Below are positions 34,931 through 42,980 of a stretch of DNA of 64,000 nucleotides, in pieces. Origin of the DNA: Serinicoccus chungangensis (GTDB lineage Bacteria; Actinomycetota; Actinomycetes; Actinomycetales; Dermatophilaceae); NCBI RefSeq assembly GCF_006337125.1, contig NZ_CP040887.1, forward strand, positions 2,852,001 to 2,916,000, written 5' to 3'. Under the pieces are notes generated by a model, which was not told the origin of the DNA, searched no databases, and worked only from the letters and a program-made list of their open reading frames with translations. Both the position numbers and the translations under genes were made by a program. The stretch's first letter is position 1. Each line of letters opens with the position of its first letter.

Positions 34931-35061
34931 GTCCACCACCCTTTCGGTCGTCATCCTTGACGCAACGACACCCGCCAGTGTGCACCTCCGACCGCCGACG
35001 CACCACGCGACGCGCGATACGGTGGTCCGGTCTCGTCGCTCGACACACAAGGACGTGGGGT

Positions 35062-36261
35062 ATGAAGCTCGCCTCCAGGCTCGACAACCTCGGCACCGAG
35101 ACCGCGTTCGCGGTCGCCGCGGCCGCCGCCGACTGGAAGGCGCAGGGCCATGAGGTCTTCCCCTTCCACCTAGGCGACCTCGACTTCCCGCTGGCCGGGC
35201 ACATCGTCGAGGCGATGAACGCCGCCATCGCGGACGGGAGGACGGGCTACTGCCCGGGCCCCGGCATACCGGAGCTGCGGGAGGCCCTGGCCGACGACAT
35301 CGGGTCCCGACGGGGGATGACGTTCGGCCCCGAGGAGGTGACCGTCATGACCGGCGGCAAGCCGGTCATCACCAAGTTCCTCCAGGCGGTGATGAACCCG
35401 GGCGACGAGGTGCTCTACCCCAACCCCGGCTTCCCCATCTACGAGAGCCAGATCGAGTACCTCGGCGGCCGCGGACGGTCCTACCGCTACCTGCCGACCG
35501 ACGACGGCTTCCGGATCGACCTGGACCAGGTCCGCGACGCGATCACCGACCAGACCGTCGCGATCATCTACAACGACCTGCAGAACCCCATCTCCGCGGA
35601 GTCGACGGACGCCGAGCGCGAGGCGATCGCCCAGCTCGCCATCGAGCACGACCTGTGGGTGCTGTCCGACGAGGCCTACTTCGAGATGCGCTACGAGGGC
35701 ACGTCGACCTCCATCGCCAGCCTGCCGGGCATGCGCGAGCGCACGTGCATCCTCTACACCTTCTCCAAGAAGTTCGCGATGACCGGCTCCCGCCTGGGCT
35801 GCGCCGTCGCCCCGCCGCCCATGGGCAAGGTCTTCTCGACGATGAACACCAACGACGAGTCCTGCACGACCCACTACGTCCAGTGGGCGGGCATCGCGGC
35901 CCTCACGGGCACCCAGCAGCCGGTGGCCGACATGCTCGCCACGCTGAAGGGGCGCCGGGACGCCGCGTGCGAGATCGTGGCCGAGACCCCGGGCATGTCC
36001 GTCGAGACGCCGCGCTCGACGTTCTACCTCTTCCCGGACGTCACCGAGGCGGTCCGGCTCGTGGGGGCGCGCGACGTCGGCGACTTCGCGCAGCAGGCCC
36101 TGCACGCGACCGGGGTGAGCTTCTGCACCCGCAACCACTTCGGTCGCCCGCAGCCCGGGGAGGACCGCAGCTACATCCGGTTCGCCTACTCCGGCCTCCC
36201 GGAGGAGAAGATCCGTCGCGGCCTGGGCGGGCTGCGCGAGTGGATCGGCAGCCACGCGTGA
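35062..36261 (+). CDS. Pyridoxal phosphate aminotransferase
   Basis: 399 aa. Fold type I, aspartate aminotransferase-like. LDNLGTETAFAVAA, FHLGDLDFP, YCPGPGIPELREALADDIG, YPNPGFPIYESQIEYLGG, YNDLQNPISAESTDAER, LSDEAYFEMRYEG and YTFSKKFAMTGSRLGC (PLP lysine) are recognisable. Its GTGA overlaps the following hydroxyacid dehydrogenase. A coupled aminotransferase-reductase pair suggests deamination of an amino acid to a 2-oxo acid and its reduction, but substrates are inferred only. Confidence 0.9.
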   Translation: MKLASRLDNLGTETAFAVAAAAADWKAQGHEVFPFHLGDLDFPLAGHIVEAMNAAIADGRTGYCPGPGIPELREALADDIGSRRGMTFGPEEVTVMTGGKPVITKFLQAVMNPGDEVLYPNPGFPIYESQIEYLGGRGRSYRYLPTDDGFRIDLDQVRDAITDQTVAIIYNDLQNPISAESTDAEREAIAQLAIEHDLWVLSDEAYFEMRYEGTSTSIASLPGMRERTCILYTFSKKFAMTGSRLGCAVAPPPMGKVFSTMNTNDESCTTHYVQWAGIAALTGTQQPVADMLATLKGRRDAACEIVAETPGMSVETPRSTFYLFPDVTEAVRLVGARDVGDFAQQALHATGVSFCTRNHFGRPQPGEDRSYIRFAYSGLPEEKIRRGLGGLREWIGSHA

Positions 36262-37220
36262 GCCGGGTCGTCGTCACCGGCCGCATCCCCAAGCCGGGGC
36301 TGGACATCCTGCGCCGGGGCGGGCACGAGGTCGACGTCTGGGACAGCGAGGAGCAGCAGCCGCGCGAGCAGCTGCTCGAGCAGGTCCGCGGCGCCGACGC
36401 GCTGCTCACCCTGCTCACCGAGCAGGTCGACGCCGAGCTGCTGGACGCCGCCGGCCCGCAGCTGCAGGTCGTCGCCAACGTCGCGGTGGGCTACAACAAC
36501 GTCGACGTGCCGGTATGCCGCGAGCGCGGCGTCGTGGCGACGAACACCCCCGGGGTGCTCACCGAGGCGACCGCGGACATCGCCATGGGCCTCATCCTCA
36601 TGGCGACCCGCCGGCTCGGTGAGGGCGAGCGGGTCATCCGCTCCGGCACCCCCTGGCAGTGGGGCATGTTCTACCTGCTCGGGTCGGGGCTGCAGCGCAA
36701 GACGCTCGGCGTCGTCGGGCTCGGCGGGATCGGCGCGGCCACGGCCCGCCGGGCCCGGGCGTTCGGCATGAACGTCCTCTACTCCTCCCGCTCCCAGGCC
36801 CCGCGCGAGCTGGAGCTCGAGCTGGGGGCGCACCGGGTGGACCTGGACACCCTGCTCGCCGAGAGCGACGTGCTCTCCCTGCACTGCCCCTACTCCCCCG
36901 CCACCCACCACCTGCTGGGCGCCGAGCAGTTCGCCGCCATGAAGCGCACCGCCTACGTCGTCAACACCGCCCGCGGCCCGGTCATCGACGAGGCGGCGCT
37001 GGCGCAGGCGCTGCAGGAGGGGCAGATCGCCGGTGCCGGGCTGGACGTCTTCGAGGACGAGCCGCAGGTGCACCCCGCTCTGCTGGAGTGCGAGAACGCC
37101 GTCCTGGTGCCGCACCTCGGGTCCGCCACCATCGAGACCCGGACCGCGATGGCCACGCTGGCCGCGGACAACGCCGTGGCCGTGCTGGCCGGCGAGGAGC
37201 CCCCCACGCCCATCCGCTGA
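36258..37220 (+). CDS. D-isomer 2-hydroxyacid dehydrogenase (GyaR-like)
   Basis: 320 aa from GTG 36258, overlapping the aminotransferase stop by 4 bp. NAD-binding GLGGIGAATARRA with upstream VVANVAVGYNNVD (catalytic region), NTARGPVIDE (Arg), AGLDVFEDEP (Glu) and PHLGSATIETR (His) fit glyoxylate/hydroxypyruvate reductases of the D-glycerate dehydrogenase type. Reduces glyoxylate, hydroxypyruvate or a related 2-oxo acid. Cotranscribed with the aminotransferase. Confidence 0.92.
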   Translation: MSRVVVTGRIPKPGLDILRRGGHEVDVWDSEEQQPREQLLEQVRGADALLTLLTEQVDAELLDAAGPQLQVVANVAVGYNNVDVPVCRERGVVATNTPGVLTEATADIAMGLILMATRRLGEGERVIRSGTPWQWGMFYLLGSGLQRKTLGVVGLGGIGAATARRARAFGMNVLYSSRSQAPRELELELGAHRVDLDTLLAESDVLSLHCPYSPATHHLLGAEQFAAMKRTAYVVNTARGPVIDEAALAQALQEGQIAGAGLDVFEDEPQVHPALLECENAVLVPHLGSATIETRTAMATLAADNAVAVLAGEEPPTPIR

Positions 37221-37281
37221 CCGGGCCCGAGGGCCAGGCGACGGGGGTGCGCCCCCGGGCCCGGGCCGGTAGCATCTCGTC

Positions 37282-37956
37282 ATGCGAGGACAGCTGCTGG
37301 AGCAGGCGGAACGCCACGGCGAGCCGGGGCGGTTCACCCTGCAGAACCCCCGGATGCTCAAGGTCGACCTCAGCGGCACGGGAGGGTTCTTCTACGCCAT
37401 GCAGGGGTCGATGGTCGCCTACCAGGGTGACGTCGACTTCTCCTACGAGGGCGCGGGCGGGGCCGCCAAGCTCTTCAAGAAGGCGTTCACCGGCGAGGGC
37501 ATGTCGCTCATGAAGGTCTCCGGGAGCGGCGACGTGTTCCTCGCCAAGGACGCCGACGAGATCTTCGTGCTCGAGCTCGAGGACGAGCAGGTCACCGTGA
37601 ACGGCAAGAACGTCCTGGCGTTCGAGAGCAGCCTGAGGTGGGACATCAACCGCGTGGAGGGCGCCTCCATGCTCAGCGGTGGCCTGTTCAACACGACCTT
37701 CAGCGGCTCGGGGATGATCGCGGTGCTGGCCCACGGCGACCCGGTGGTGCTGCAGGTCGACGCCCCCACCTTCGTCGACATGCAGTCGGCCGTCCTGTGG
37801 TCCGGCGGCCTGCGGTCCTCGGTCCGCAAGACGGCCCGGCTGGGCGCCGTCGTCGGCCGGGGCTCGGGCGAGGCCTACCAGCTCGCGCTGAGCGGGCAGG
37901 GCGTGGTCGTCGTGCAGGCCTCCGAGGGGCACCCCCCTCCGTCGAGCAGCAGCTGA
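37282..37956 (+). CDS. AIM24 family protein
   Basis: 224 aa. Double-stranded beta-helix of the AIM24/TIM24-like family: FTLQNPRMLKVDLSG, FYAMQGSMVAYQGDVDFSYEG, ILELEDEQVTVNGKNVLAFESSL and LSGQGVVVVQASEG. The family is widespread and poorly understood in bacteria (the yeast member is mitochondrial). It is alone, between the hydroxyacid dehydrogenase and tRNA-Arg, with a strong terminator at its 3' end. Confidence 0.9.
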   Translation: MRGQLLEQAERHGEPGRFTLQNPRMLKVDLSGTGGFFYAMQGSMVAYQGDVDFSYEGAGGAAKLFKKAFTGEGMSLMKVSGSGDVFLAKDADEIFVLELEDEQVTVNGKNVLAFESSLRWDINRVEGASMLSGGLFNTTFSGSGMIAVLAHGDPVVLQVDAPTFVDMQSAVLWSGGLRSSVRKTARLGAVVGRGSGEAYQLALSGQGVVVVQASEGHPPPSSSS

Positions 37957-37968
37957 GCCCCCGGCATG

Positions 37969-38004
37969 AGGACGGCCCCCACCGCATCCGGTGGGGGCCG
38001 TCCT
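37969..38004. terminator. Strong hairpin between AIM24 and tRNA-Arg(ACG)
   Basis: AGGACGGCCCCCACC (37969-37983) and GGTGGGGGCCGTCCT (37990-38004) are exact 15-bp complements with a 6-nt loop, followed by TTATCT. It serves the AIM24 transcript and, read the other way, the tRNA transcript. Confidence 0.88.
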
Positions 38005-38022
38005 TATCTGTCTCAACCAGAG

Positions 38023-38095
38023 CGCGCCCGAAGGGATTCGAACCCCTAACCTTCTGATCCGTAGTCAGATGCTCTATCCGTTGAGCTACGGGCGC
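38023..38095 (-). tRNA. tRNA-Arg(ACG)
   Basis: 73 nt. Acceptor GCGCCCG pairs with CGGGCGC, anticodon loop CTACGGA gives ACG, the T arm has GGTTCGAATCC. Adenosine 34 is the substrate of TadA, encoded at 26133. CCA not encoded. Confidence 0.97.
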
Positions 38096-38149
38096 TGGCG
38101 ATCCACAACTCTAACGGATCGGCGCGCAGCACTCCTAATCGCCCGCCGG

Positions 38150-38905
38150 TCAGACCAGGCCCATGACCTCCTGCCCCAGCACCAGCACCCCCATGACGAG
38201 CACGAACCACCCGAAGGCCACCCGCAGCCGGTCCGGGTGGACCCGCGACACCAGCCGCCCGCCGACGAGGGCCCCCGCCACGGCCGCCACCGTGACGACA
38301 CCCGCGGTCCCCCAGTCGATGCTCACCGAGGACAGGTAGCCCGCGAGCCCGGCCCCGGACTTCATGGCGATGACCACGAGCGAGGTGCCCACCGCCACCG
38401 GCATCGGCAGCCCTCCGAGGAGCACCAGCGCCGGCACGACGAGGAAGCCGCCGCCCGCACCCACGATGCCGGTGACGAAGCCCACCACCAGACCCTCGCC
38501 GACGACGAGCGCCCACGGCCCGGAGCCGTGCCCCGCGCTCGGCGCGGGCCCGGGCCGCCGGCGCAGCATCGCCCAGGCGGTGGCGAGCATCATGAGGGCG
38601 AAGGCGAGCAGCAGCACCGTGCCCGGCAGGAACGCCGCGACCCGGCCGCCGAGGTAGGCACCGACCATGGCGAAGGCCCCGAAGGTCAGCCCGGTGCGCC
38701 ACCGCACCCGGCCGGCCCGGGCGTGGGCGAGGGTGGCGACGGCGCTGGTGACCCCGACGACCAGCAGCGACGTGGCGATCGCCTCCTTGGCGTCCATGCC
38801 CGCGACGTAGACCAGGAGCGGCACCGTGAGGATCGACCCGCCACCCCCGAGCAGGCCGAGCGACAGGCCGACGAGGACGGCGAGGGCGGCGACGAGGACG
38901 ATCAC
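38150..38905 (-). CDS. TauE/SafE (TSUP) family transporter
   Basis: 251 aa. Eight hydrophobic helices, with LSLGLLGGGGSILTVPLLVYVAGMDAKEAIATSLLVVGVTSAVATL in the first half and GIVGAGGGFLVVPALVLLGGLPMPVAVGTSLVVIAMKSGAGL in the second, the duplicated TauE signature. Transports sulfite, thiosulfate, sulfoacetate or other small anions. GTG start at 38905. A perfect CsoR/CstR-type palindrome (ATACCCCCGGGGGTAT) lies 14 bp upstream, indicating control by a persulfide- or copper-sensing repressor that is not encoded in the window. Confidence 0.92.
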   Translation of the reverse strand: MIVLVAALAVLVGLSLGLLGGGGSILTVPLLVYVAGMDAKEAIATSLLVVGVTSAVATLAHARAGRVRWRTGLTFGAFAMVGAYLGGRVAAFLPGTVLLLAFALMMLATAWAMLRRRPGPAPSAGHGSGPWALVVGEGLVVGFVTGIVGAGGGFLVVPALVLLGGLPMPVAVGTSLVVIAMKSGAGLAGYLSSVSIDWGTAGVVTVAAVAGALVGGRLVSRVHPDRLRVAFGWFVLVMGVLVLGQEVMGLV

Positions 38906-38918
38906 GGCACCAGCATAT

Positions 38919-38934
38919 ATACCCCCGGGGGTAT
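38919..38934. promoter_or_regulatory. CsoR/CstR-type operator before the TauE gene
   Basis: ATACCCCC-GGGGGTAT is a perfect 16-bp palindrome with flanking ATAT. G-tract palindromes of this kind bind CstR (persulfide sensors) and CsoR (copper sensors). It overlaps the likely -10 region of the tauE promoter. Confidence 0.75.
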
Positions 38935-39037
38935 GTAGTGACCGCGCGGCCCGTGCGCCGCCGACGGCAGCGGTGGAGCGGGAGGGCCCCGGGTGGGAGG
39001 CTGAGGTCGGACGACGACTTCAGGAGGTCACCCACCC

Positions 39038-39322
39038 ATGAGCATCACCCCGGGCTCCGAGCCCCGCCCCGACGGCAGCCGGCCCCAGCTGGCCGACGAG
39101 CCGCTGCCGCCCGGTGAGCACGACATCCAGGAGACGGTCGACGCGCTGGACCGGCAGGAGCGCGACGCCGGCTCCGACGAGGCGGCCGAGGCCCAGGAGT
39201 CCAAGGAGACCGAGGAGGACCCGGCTCCCGAGGACGCCGAGGACACCGACGACGCGGACGGCTCCACGCAGGAGGGCACCGACCCCGACGACCCGGAGCA
39301 GGACGCGCCCGACGTCTCCTGA
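39038..39322 (+). CDS. Acidic low-complexity protein, 94 aa
   Basis: 94 aa with Glu, Asp and Pro making up roughly half of the residues. It opens MSITPGSEPRPDGSRPQ and contains HDIQETVDALDRQERDAGSDEAAEA, a possible short helix. AGGAGGT lies 8 nt before the ATG, so it is a translated gene despite the composition. No domain recognised; probably a disordered cytoplasmic protein. The next hairpin closes the transcript. Confidence 0.6.
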   Translation: MSITPGSEPRPDGSRPQLADEPLPPGEHDIQETVDALDRQERDAGSDEAAEAQESKETEEDPAPEDAEDTDDADGSTQEGTDPDDPEQDAPDVS

Positions 39323-39340
39323 CCGGGCCGCGTGAACGGC

Positions 39341-39372
39341 AGAACCCCCGGGCCGGACGGCTCGGGGGTTCT
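39341..39372. terminator. Hairpin between acidic ORF and tRNA-Ser(GCT)
   Basis: AGAACCCCCG (39341-39350) and CGGGGGTTCT (39363-39372) with a partly paired inner loop. Closely similar to the hairpin at 25943, which also lies beside a tRNA-Ser gene of the same orientation. Confidence 0.75.
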
Positions 39373-39392
39373 CGTCGCGCGCGGCGACCGGG

Positions 39393-39484
39393 CGGAGGTG
39401 GAGGGATTTGAACCCTCGATCGGGCTATAAACCCGAAACCCGCTTAGCAGGCGGGCGCCATAGACCAGACTAGGCGACACCTCC
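39393..39484 (-). tRNA. tRNA-Ser(GCT)
   Basis: 92 nt, class II with a long variable arm. Acceptor GGAGGTG pairs with CACCTCC; the anticodon loop has GCT (reading AGC/AGU); the T arm is GGTTCAAATCC. Discriminator G; CCA not encoded. Confidence 0.96.
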
Positions 39485-39601
39485 ACGGCGTGGATCAGGT
39501 TACCTGGCATGCTGGGCGCGACCAAACCCCTGCTTCCCAGCCCGCCACCAGAGTCCAGGAGCAGAGTATGGTTCGTCCTCGACCCGAAAGGCACCTCCGG
39601 C

Positions 39602-41185
39602 ATGACTGACTCCCGCGGCTCGTCCGACCCGGCGTCCGACGCACCCGTGTCGCGGTCGAGCAGCGAGCAGGAGCGGGGGGAGGGGGTCGGCCGCGCGGCC
39701 GGGCTGACCACGCTCAGCGCGGTCCTCCCGGGGGCCGGGCTCCTGGCCACGCCCCGGCGTCGCCTGGGTCTGGTCATCCTGGGCCCGGCCGTGCTCGCCC
39801 TGGTCGCCGTCGTCGCCTACGCCCTCACCAACGGGCTGACGACCACGGCCCTGCAGACGGCCGCCGACACCGGGCGGCTGCGCGCCATCGCGGTGGTGCT
39901 CGTGCTGGGCACGCTCGTCTGGGTCGCGGCGATCGCGCTCACCGCCCTCGTCGCGGCGCCGCGGCACCCCTCGCGGGGCCAGCGGGCCGCCCTCATCGCC
40001 GTCACGGGCGCCCTGTGCCTCGCGGTGACCGCGCCGGCCGCCCTCGGGGTCCGCTACATCTCCGCCCACGTCGACGCCGTGGACAAGGTCTTCGAGGCCG
40101 GCGGGGGGACCGTCGGCGGGGGCACCAGCGGGGCGACCCCGACCTCGGTGGTCGGGTCCGACCCCGACGACCCGTGGAAGGACCTGCCTCGGGTCAACGT
40201 CCTCCTGCTGGGGTCGGACGCCGCCGAGGCGCGGGAGGGCACCCGCACCGACACCATGATCGTCGCCAGCATCGACACCCGGACCGGCGACAGCGTGCTC
40301 TTCTCGATCCCCCGCAACCTCCAGAACGTCCCCCTCCCCCGCGACAACCCGCTGCACGAGGTCTACGGACCGGTCTACGACTGCGGTGACCAGTGCCTGA
40401 TGAACAGCATCTGGACCGAGGCGGAGCTCACCGCGCAGGAGCACCCGGAGTGGTACGCCGACGACCCGACCCCGGGACAGACCGCGACGCGCGAGGTGCT
40501 CTCCGGGATCCTCGGCATACCCATCCACCACACCGTCATCGTCAACATGGAGGGCTTCGCCGACCTCGTCGACGCGATGGGTGGCGTGCTCGTCAACGTG
40601 CAGGAGCGCATCCCGATCGGGGGCTACACCTACACCGACGCCAACGGCACCCTGCAGCTCGACCCCACCTCGGACTACGAGTGGCTGGAGCCCGGGCCGC
40701 AGCGGCTGGACGGGCCGCAGGCCCTCGCCTACTCCCGCTCCCGGGTGACGACCGACGACTTCTCCCGCATGCGACGCCAGCGATGCATGGTGGCGGCGGT
40801 CGTAGACCAGGTCAACCCCATGACGATGCTGCAGCGCTACCCCCAGATCATCGGTGCGGTGGGCGACAACGTGCTCACCGACCTGCCGCAGGAGGACCTC
40901 GACGAGTGGGCCGCCCTCGTGCTGCAGGTCCAGGACGGCACGATGCGCAGCCTGCCGTTCACCGGGGCCAACATCGACACCGTCGACCCCAACTACTCCC
41001 AGATCCGCGCCCGCGTCTACGAGGCGCTCAACCCCGCGCCCGAGCTGCCGGCCGAGGAGCCGACCGAGGACCCCGCGGCGACCGACGACGCCGCTCAGAC
41101 CACCGCACCGCCCGAGCCGGACCCGGCCGGCACCACGGAGGAGCCCACCGACGACCTCGAGGACGTCGGCGCCGTCTGCGACTGA
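39602..41185 (+). CDS. LytR-CpsA-Psr (LCP) family protein
   Basis: 527 aa from ATG 39602 (AAAGG upstream). A disordered N-terminus and four hydrophobic helices in the first 180 residues (LVILGPAVLALVAVVAYAL, IAVVLVLGTLVWVAAIALTAL, ALIAVTGALCLAVTAPAAL among them) are followed by the LCP domain: VLLLGSDAAEAREGTRTDTMIVASID, FSIPRNLQNVPLP, YGMTETS-free linker then GPQRLDGPQALAYSRSR and RMRRQRCM (the arginines that hold polyprenyl pyrophosphate). LCP enzymes attach wall polymers to peptidoglycan. The extra N-terminal helices are more than the usual single anchor. The C-terminal tail is Pro/Glu/Thr-rich. Confidence 0.9.
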   Translation: MTDSRGSSDPASDAPVSRSSSEQERGEGVGRAAGLTTLSAVLPGAGLLATPRRRLGLVILGPAVLALVAVVAYALTNGLTTTALQTAADTGRLRAIAVVLVLGTLVWVAAIALTALVAAPRHPSRGQRAALIAVTGALCLAVTAPAALGVRYISAHVDAVDKVFEAGGGTVGGGTSGATPTSVVGSDPDDPWKDLPRVNVLLLGSDAAEAREGTRTDTMIVASIDTRTGDSVLFSIPRNLQNVPLPRDNPLHEVYGPVYDCGDQCLMNSIWTEAELTAQEHPEWYADDPTPGQTATREVLSGILGIPIHHTVIVNMEGFADLVDAMGGVLVNVQERIPIGGYTYTDANGTLQLDPTSDYEWLEPGPQRLDGPQALAYSRSRVTTDDFSRMRRQRCMVAAVVDQVNPMTMLQRYPQIIGAVGDNVLTDLPQEDLDEWAALVLQVQDGTMRSLPFTGANIDTVDPNYSQIRARVYEALNPAPELPAEEPTEDPAATDDAAQTTAPPEPDPAGTTEEPTDDLEDVGAVCD

Positions 41186-41253
41186 CCCCACCGGGGTCCG
41201 CGTGGGTGGCTCCCGCCCCTCACCCGGCGCCGGTCGTGCGGACCCCCGGGACG

Positions 41254-41294
41254 GCGAAGGCCCCCGCCACCTCGAGGGTGACGGGGGCCTTCGC
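41254..41294. terminator. Hairpin between LCP and cold shock genes
   Basis: GCGAAGGCCCCCG (41254-41266) and CGGGGGCCTTCGC (41282-41294) pair over 13 bp, with CACC/GGTG in the loop. Convergent genes on both sides end at it. Confidence 0.8.
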
Positions 41295-41317
41295 GGAAGG
41301 TTGTGGAACGGCCTACC

Positions 41318-41521
41318 TCAGAGCGGGCGAACTGCGTCCGCCTGCGGCCCCTTGGGGCTCTGCGTGACGTCGAACTCGACCCGCTGGGCCTCCTCGAGCG
41401 TCCGGTAGCCGTTGGTCTCGATGGCCGAGTAGTGGACGAACACGTCGGGGCCACCGCCATCCTGAGCGATGAAGCCGAAGCCCTTCTCCGCGTTGAACCA
41501 CTTCACGGTTCCCTGTGCCAT
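41318..41521 (-). CDS. cspA: Cold shock domain protein
   Basis: 67 aa. Single OB-fold of the CSD family: [19 protein letters not shown] (RNP1 KGFGFI) and [22 protein letters not shown] (RNP2 VFVHY), ending [16 protein letters not shown]. Binds single-stranded RNA or DNA. AGAAAGAAG lies ahead of the ATG at 41521. The 211 bp between it and tRNA-Ser(TGA) are AT-richer than the neighbourhood and contain no other gene; they would supply the promoter and a long 5' leader such as many cold shock mRNAs have. Confidence 0.95.
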   Translation of the reverse strand: MAQGTVKWFNAEKGFGFIAQDGGGPDVFVHYSAIETNGYRTLEEAQRVEFDVTQSPKGPQADAVRPL

Positions 41522-41732
41522 TGGCGATCTTCTTTCTGATGTGCTGTGCATGTGCAACCGACCGCAGGGCGCGGACGGTGGTGGTGGTGAACCCCCCAGC
41601 TCACTCGCGAGAAGATACAACGCCAACCAAGACACCACGCTATCAGCCGTAGCGCCTGATAGTGGCATCCGTGGACCGTGCGATGATGGGCCGCACGCCA
41701 GGCTCGGTCCCGCCCGGGGCCGTCCGAGGCCT

Positions 41733-41815
41733 GGAGGGTTCGCATAGTGGCCGAGTGCAGGCGCCTTGAAAGCGCCCGAGGGAAACCTCCGTGGGTTCGA
41801 ATCCCACACCCTCCG
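41733..41815 (+). tRNA. tRNA-Ser(TGA)
   Basis: 83 nt, class II with a long variable arm. Acceptor GGAGGGT pairs with ACCCTCC; anticodon loop CTTGAAA gives TGA (reading UCA/UCG); T arm GGTTCGAATCC. CCA not encoded. The fourth serine tRNA in the window and the only one on the plus strand. Confidence 0.96.
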
Positions 41816-41911
41816 CGCACGCGTCCCCCGGCAGCCGTCGCTCCCGGCGGACGTCCTCCCTCGTGCGCGATAGGGTCGGGGCGAACGCAGACCCACGAGA
41901 AGGAGTCAACG

Positions 41912-42259
41912 ATGCGCAACAAGCTGTTGCTGCTGGTCGGTGCCGCCGCCGGCTACGTCCTCGGCGCCCGCGCCGGCCGCGAGCGCTACGACCAGATCGC
42001 CGACCAGGCCAGCAAGGCCTGGGGCAACCCCAAGGTCCAGGAGACCGTCGAGCAGGTCAAGGCCAAGGCCCCCGAGCTCGGCCAGAAGGTCAGCGAGCAG
42101 GCCAAGGTCACCGCCGAGGGCGTGCGGTCCAAGGTCACCGGCCACGAGAGCACCGACCAGGACGGCACCTACGAGAACGCCACCGGCAGCCTGGACGGCG
42201 ACGGCGAGGCGACCGTGGACGCCACCGGGTTCGGCCCGGGCGGGGAGAAGCTCCCCTGA
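41912..42259 (+). CDS. YtxH-like small protein
   Basis: 115 aa. MRNKLLLLVGAAAGYVLGARAGRERYDQIADQASKAW is the typical N-terminus of actinobacterial YtxH-domain proteins: one membrane-associated helix with a G-x-x-x-G pattern, then an amphipathic helical stretch (VQETVEQVKAKAPELGQKVSEQAKVTAEGVRSKV). The end is acidic and Gly-rich. AGAAGGAG precedes the ATG at 41912. Often stress-related in Firmicutes; role not known here. Confidence 0.82.
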   Translation: MRNKLLLLVGAAAGYVLGARAGRERYDQIADQASKAWGNPKVQETVEQVKAKAPELGQKVSEQAKVTAEGVRSKVTGHESTDQDGTYENATGSLDGDGEATVDATGFGPGGEKLP

Positions 42260-42274
42260 CGCCCACCCCCACGT

Positions 42275-42313
42275 GACGAAGGCCCACCCCCGCACCGGGG
42301 GTGGGCCTTCGTC
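42275..42313. terminator. 17-bp perfect hairpin between YtxH and cysE genes
   Basis: GACGAAGGCCCACCCCC (42275-42291) and its exact complement (42297-42313) surround GCACC. Convergent genes meet here; the strongest terminator-like structure of the window apart from 1671. Confidence 0.88.
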
Positions 42314-42354
42314 GTCGTGGGTGGCGACTCGTCACCCGGTATGCCGCAGCACGG

Positions 42355-42978
42355 CTAGATCCACAGCGCGGGCTCGTCGTAGAGGGCCTCCTGCGGGTCC
42401 CGGCCCAGGCCGGGGGTGCGCACCGCGGCCGGGATGCCGGTCGCGACCGCCATCGAGGGGACGTCCTTGGTGACCACCGCGTTGGCGCCCACCTGGGCGC
42501 CGTGGCCGACGGTGATGTCACCGAGGATCTTGGCCCCCGCGCCGATGGTGACGCCGTCACCCAGGGTGGGGTGGCGCTTGATGGTGGGGTCGAGGGACCG
42601 CCCGCCGAGGGTCACCCCGTGGTAGAGCATGACGTCGTCGCCGATCTGCGCCGTCTCGCCGATGACAACCCCCATGCCGTGGTCGACGAAGAAGCGTCGG
42701 CCGATGGTGGCACCGGGGTGGATCTCCACCCCGGTCGCCGCGCGCGCGGCCTGCGACAGCAACCGGGCGGGCAGCCGGACCCCGGAGGTCCACAGCGCGT
42801 GGCTCGCCCGGTGCGCCCAGAGCGCGTGCAGGCCCGGGGAGGCCAGCGCCATCTCGAGCCGGCTGGTGGTGGCGGGGTCACGGTCGAGCGCGGCGTCCAG
42901 GTCCTCCCGGAGGGCGCTGGTGGCGCGGCGCACGACACTCGCGCCGCGGCGCGGCGCCCGGGTCAGCCAGGCGGGCAT
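42355..42978 (-). CDS. cysE: Serine O-acetyltransferase
   Basis: 207 aa. Acetylates serine for cysteine synthesis. N-terminal helical part to about 80, then the left-handed beta-helix: [67 protein letters not shown] and [21 protein letters not shown]. The acetyl-CoA and serine site His is in DHGMG. The ATG at 42978 lies 2 bp after the cysK stop, so the two genes form an operon. The end ([11 protein letters not shown]) with Ile as the last residue is the peptide that docks into CysK in the cysteine synthase complex. Confidence 0.95.
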   Translation of the reverse strand: MPAWLTRAPRRGASVVRRATSALREDLDAALDRDPATTSRLEMALASPGLHALWAHRASHALWTSGVRLPARLLSQAARAATGVEIHPGATIGRRFFVDHGMGVVIGETAQIGDDVMLYHGVTLGGRSLDPTIKRHPTLGDGVTIGAGAKILGDITVGHGAQVGANAVVTKDVPSMAVATGIPAAVRTPGLGRDPQEALYDEPALWI

Positions 42979-42980
42979 CG

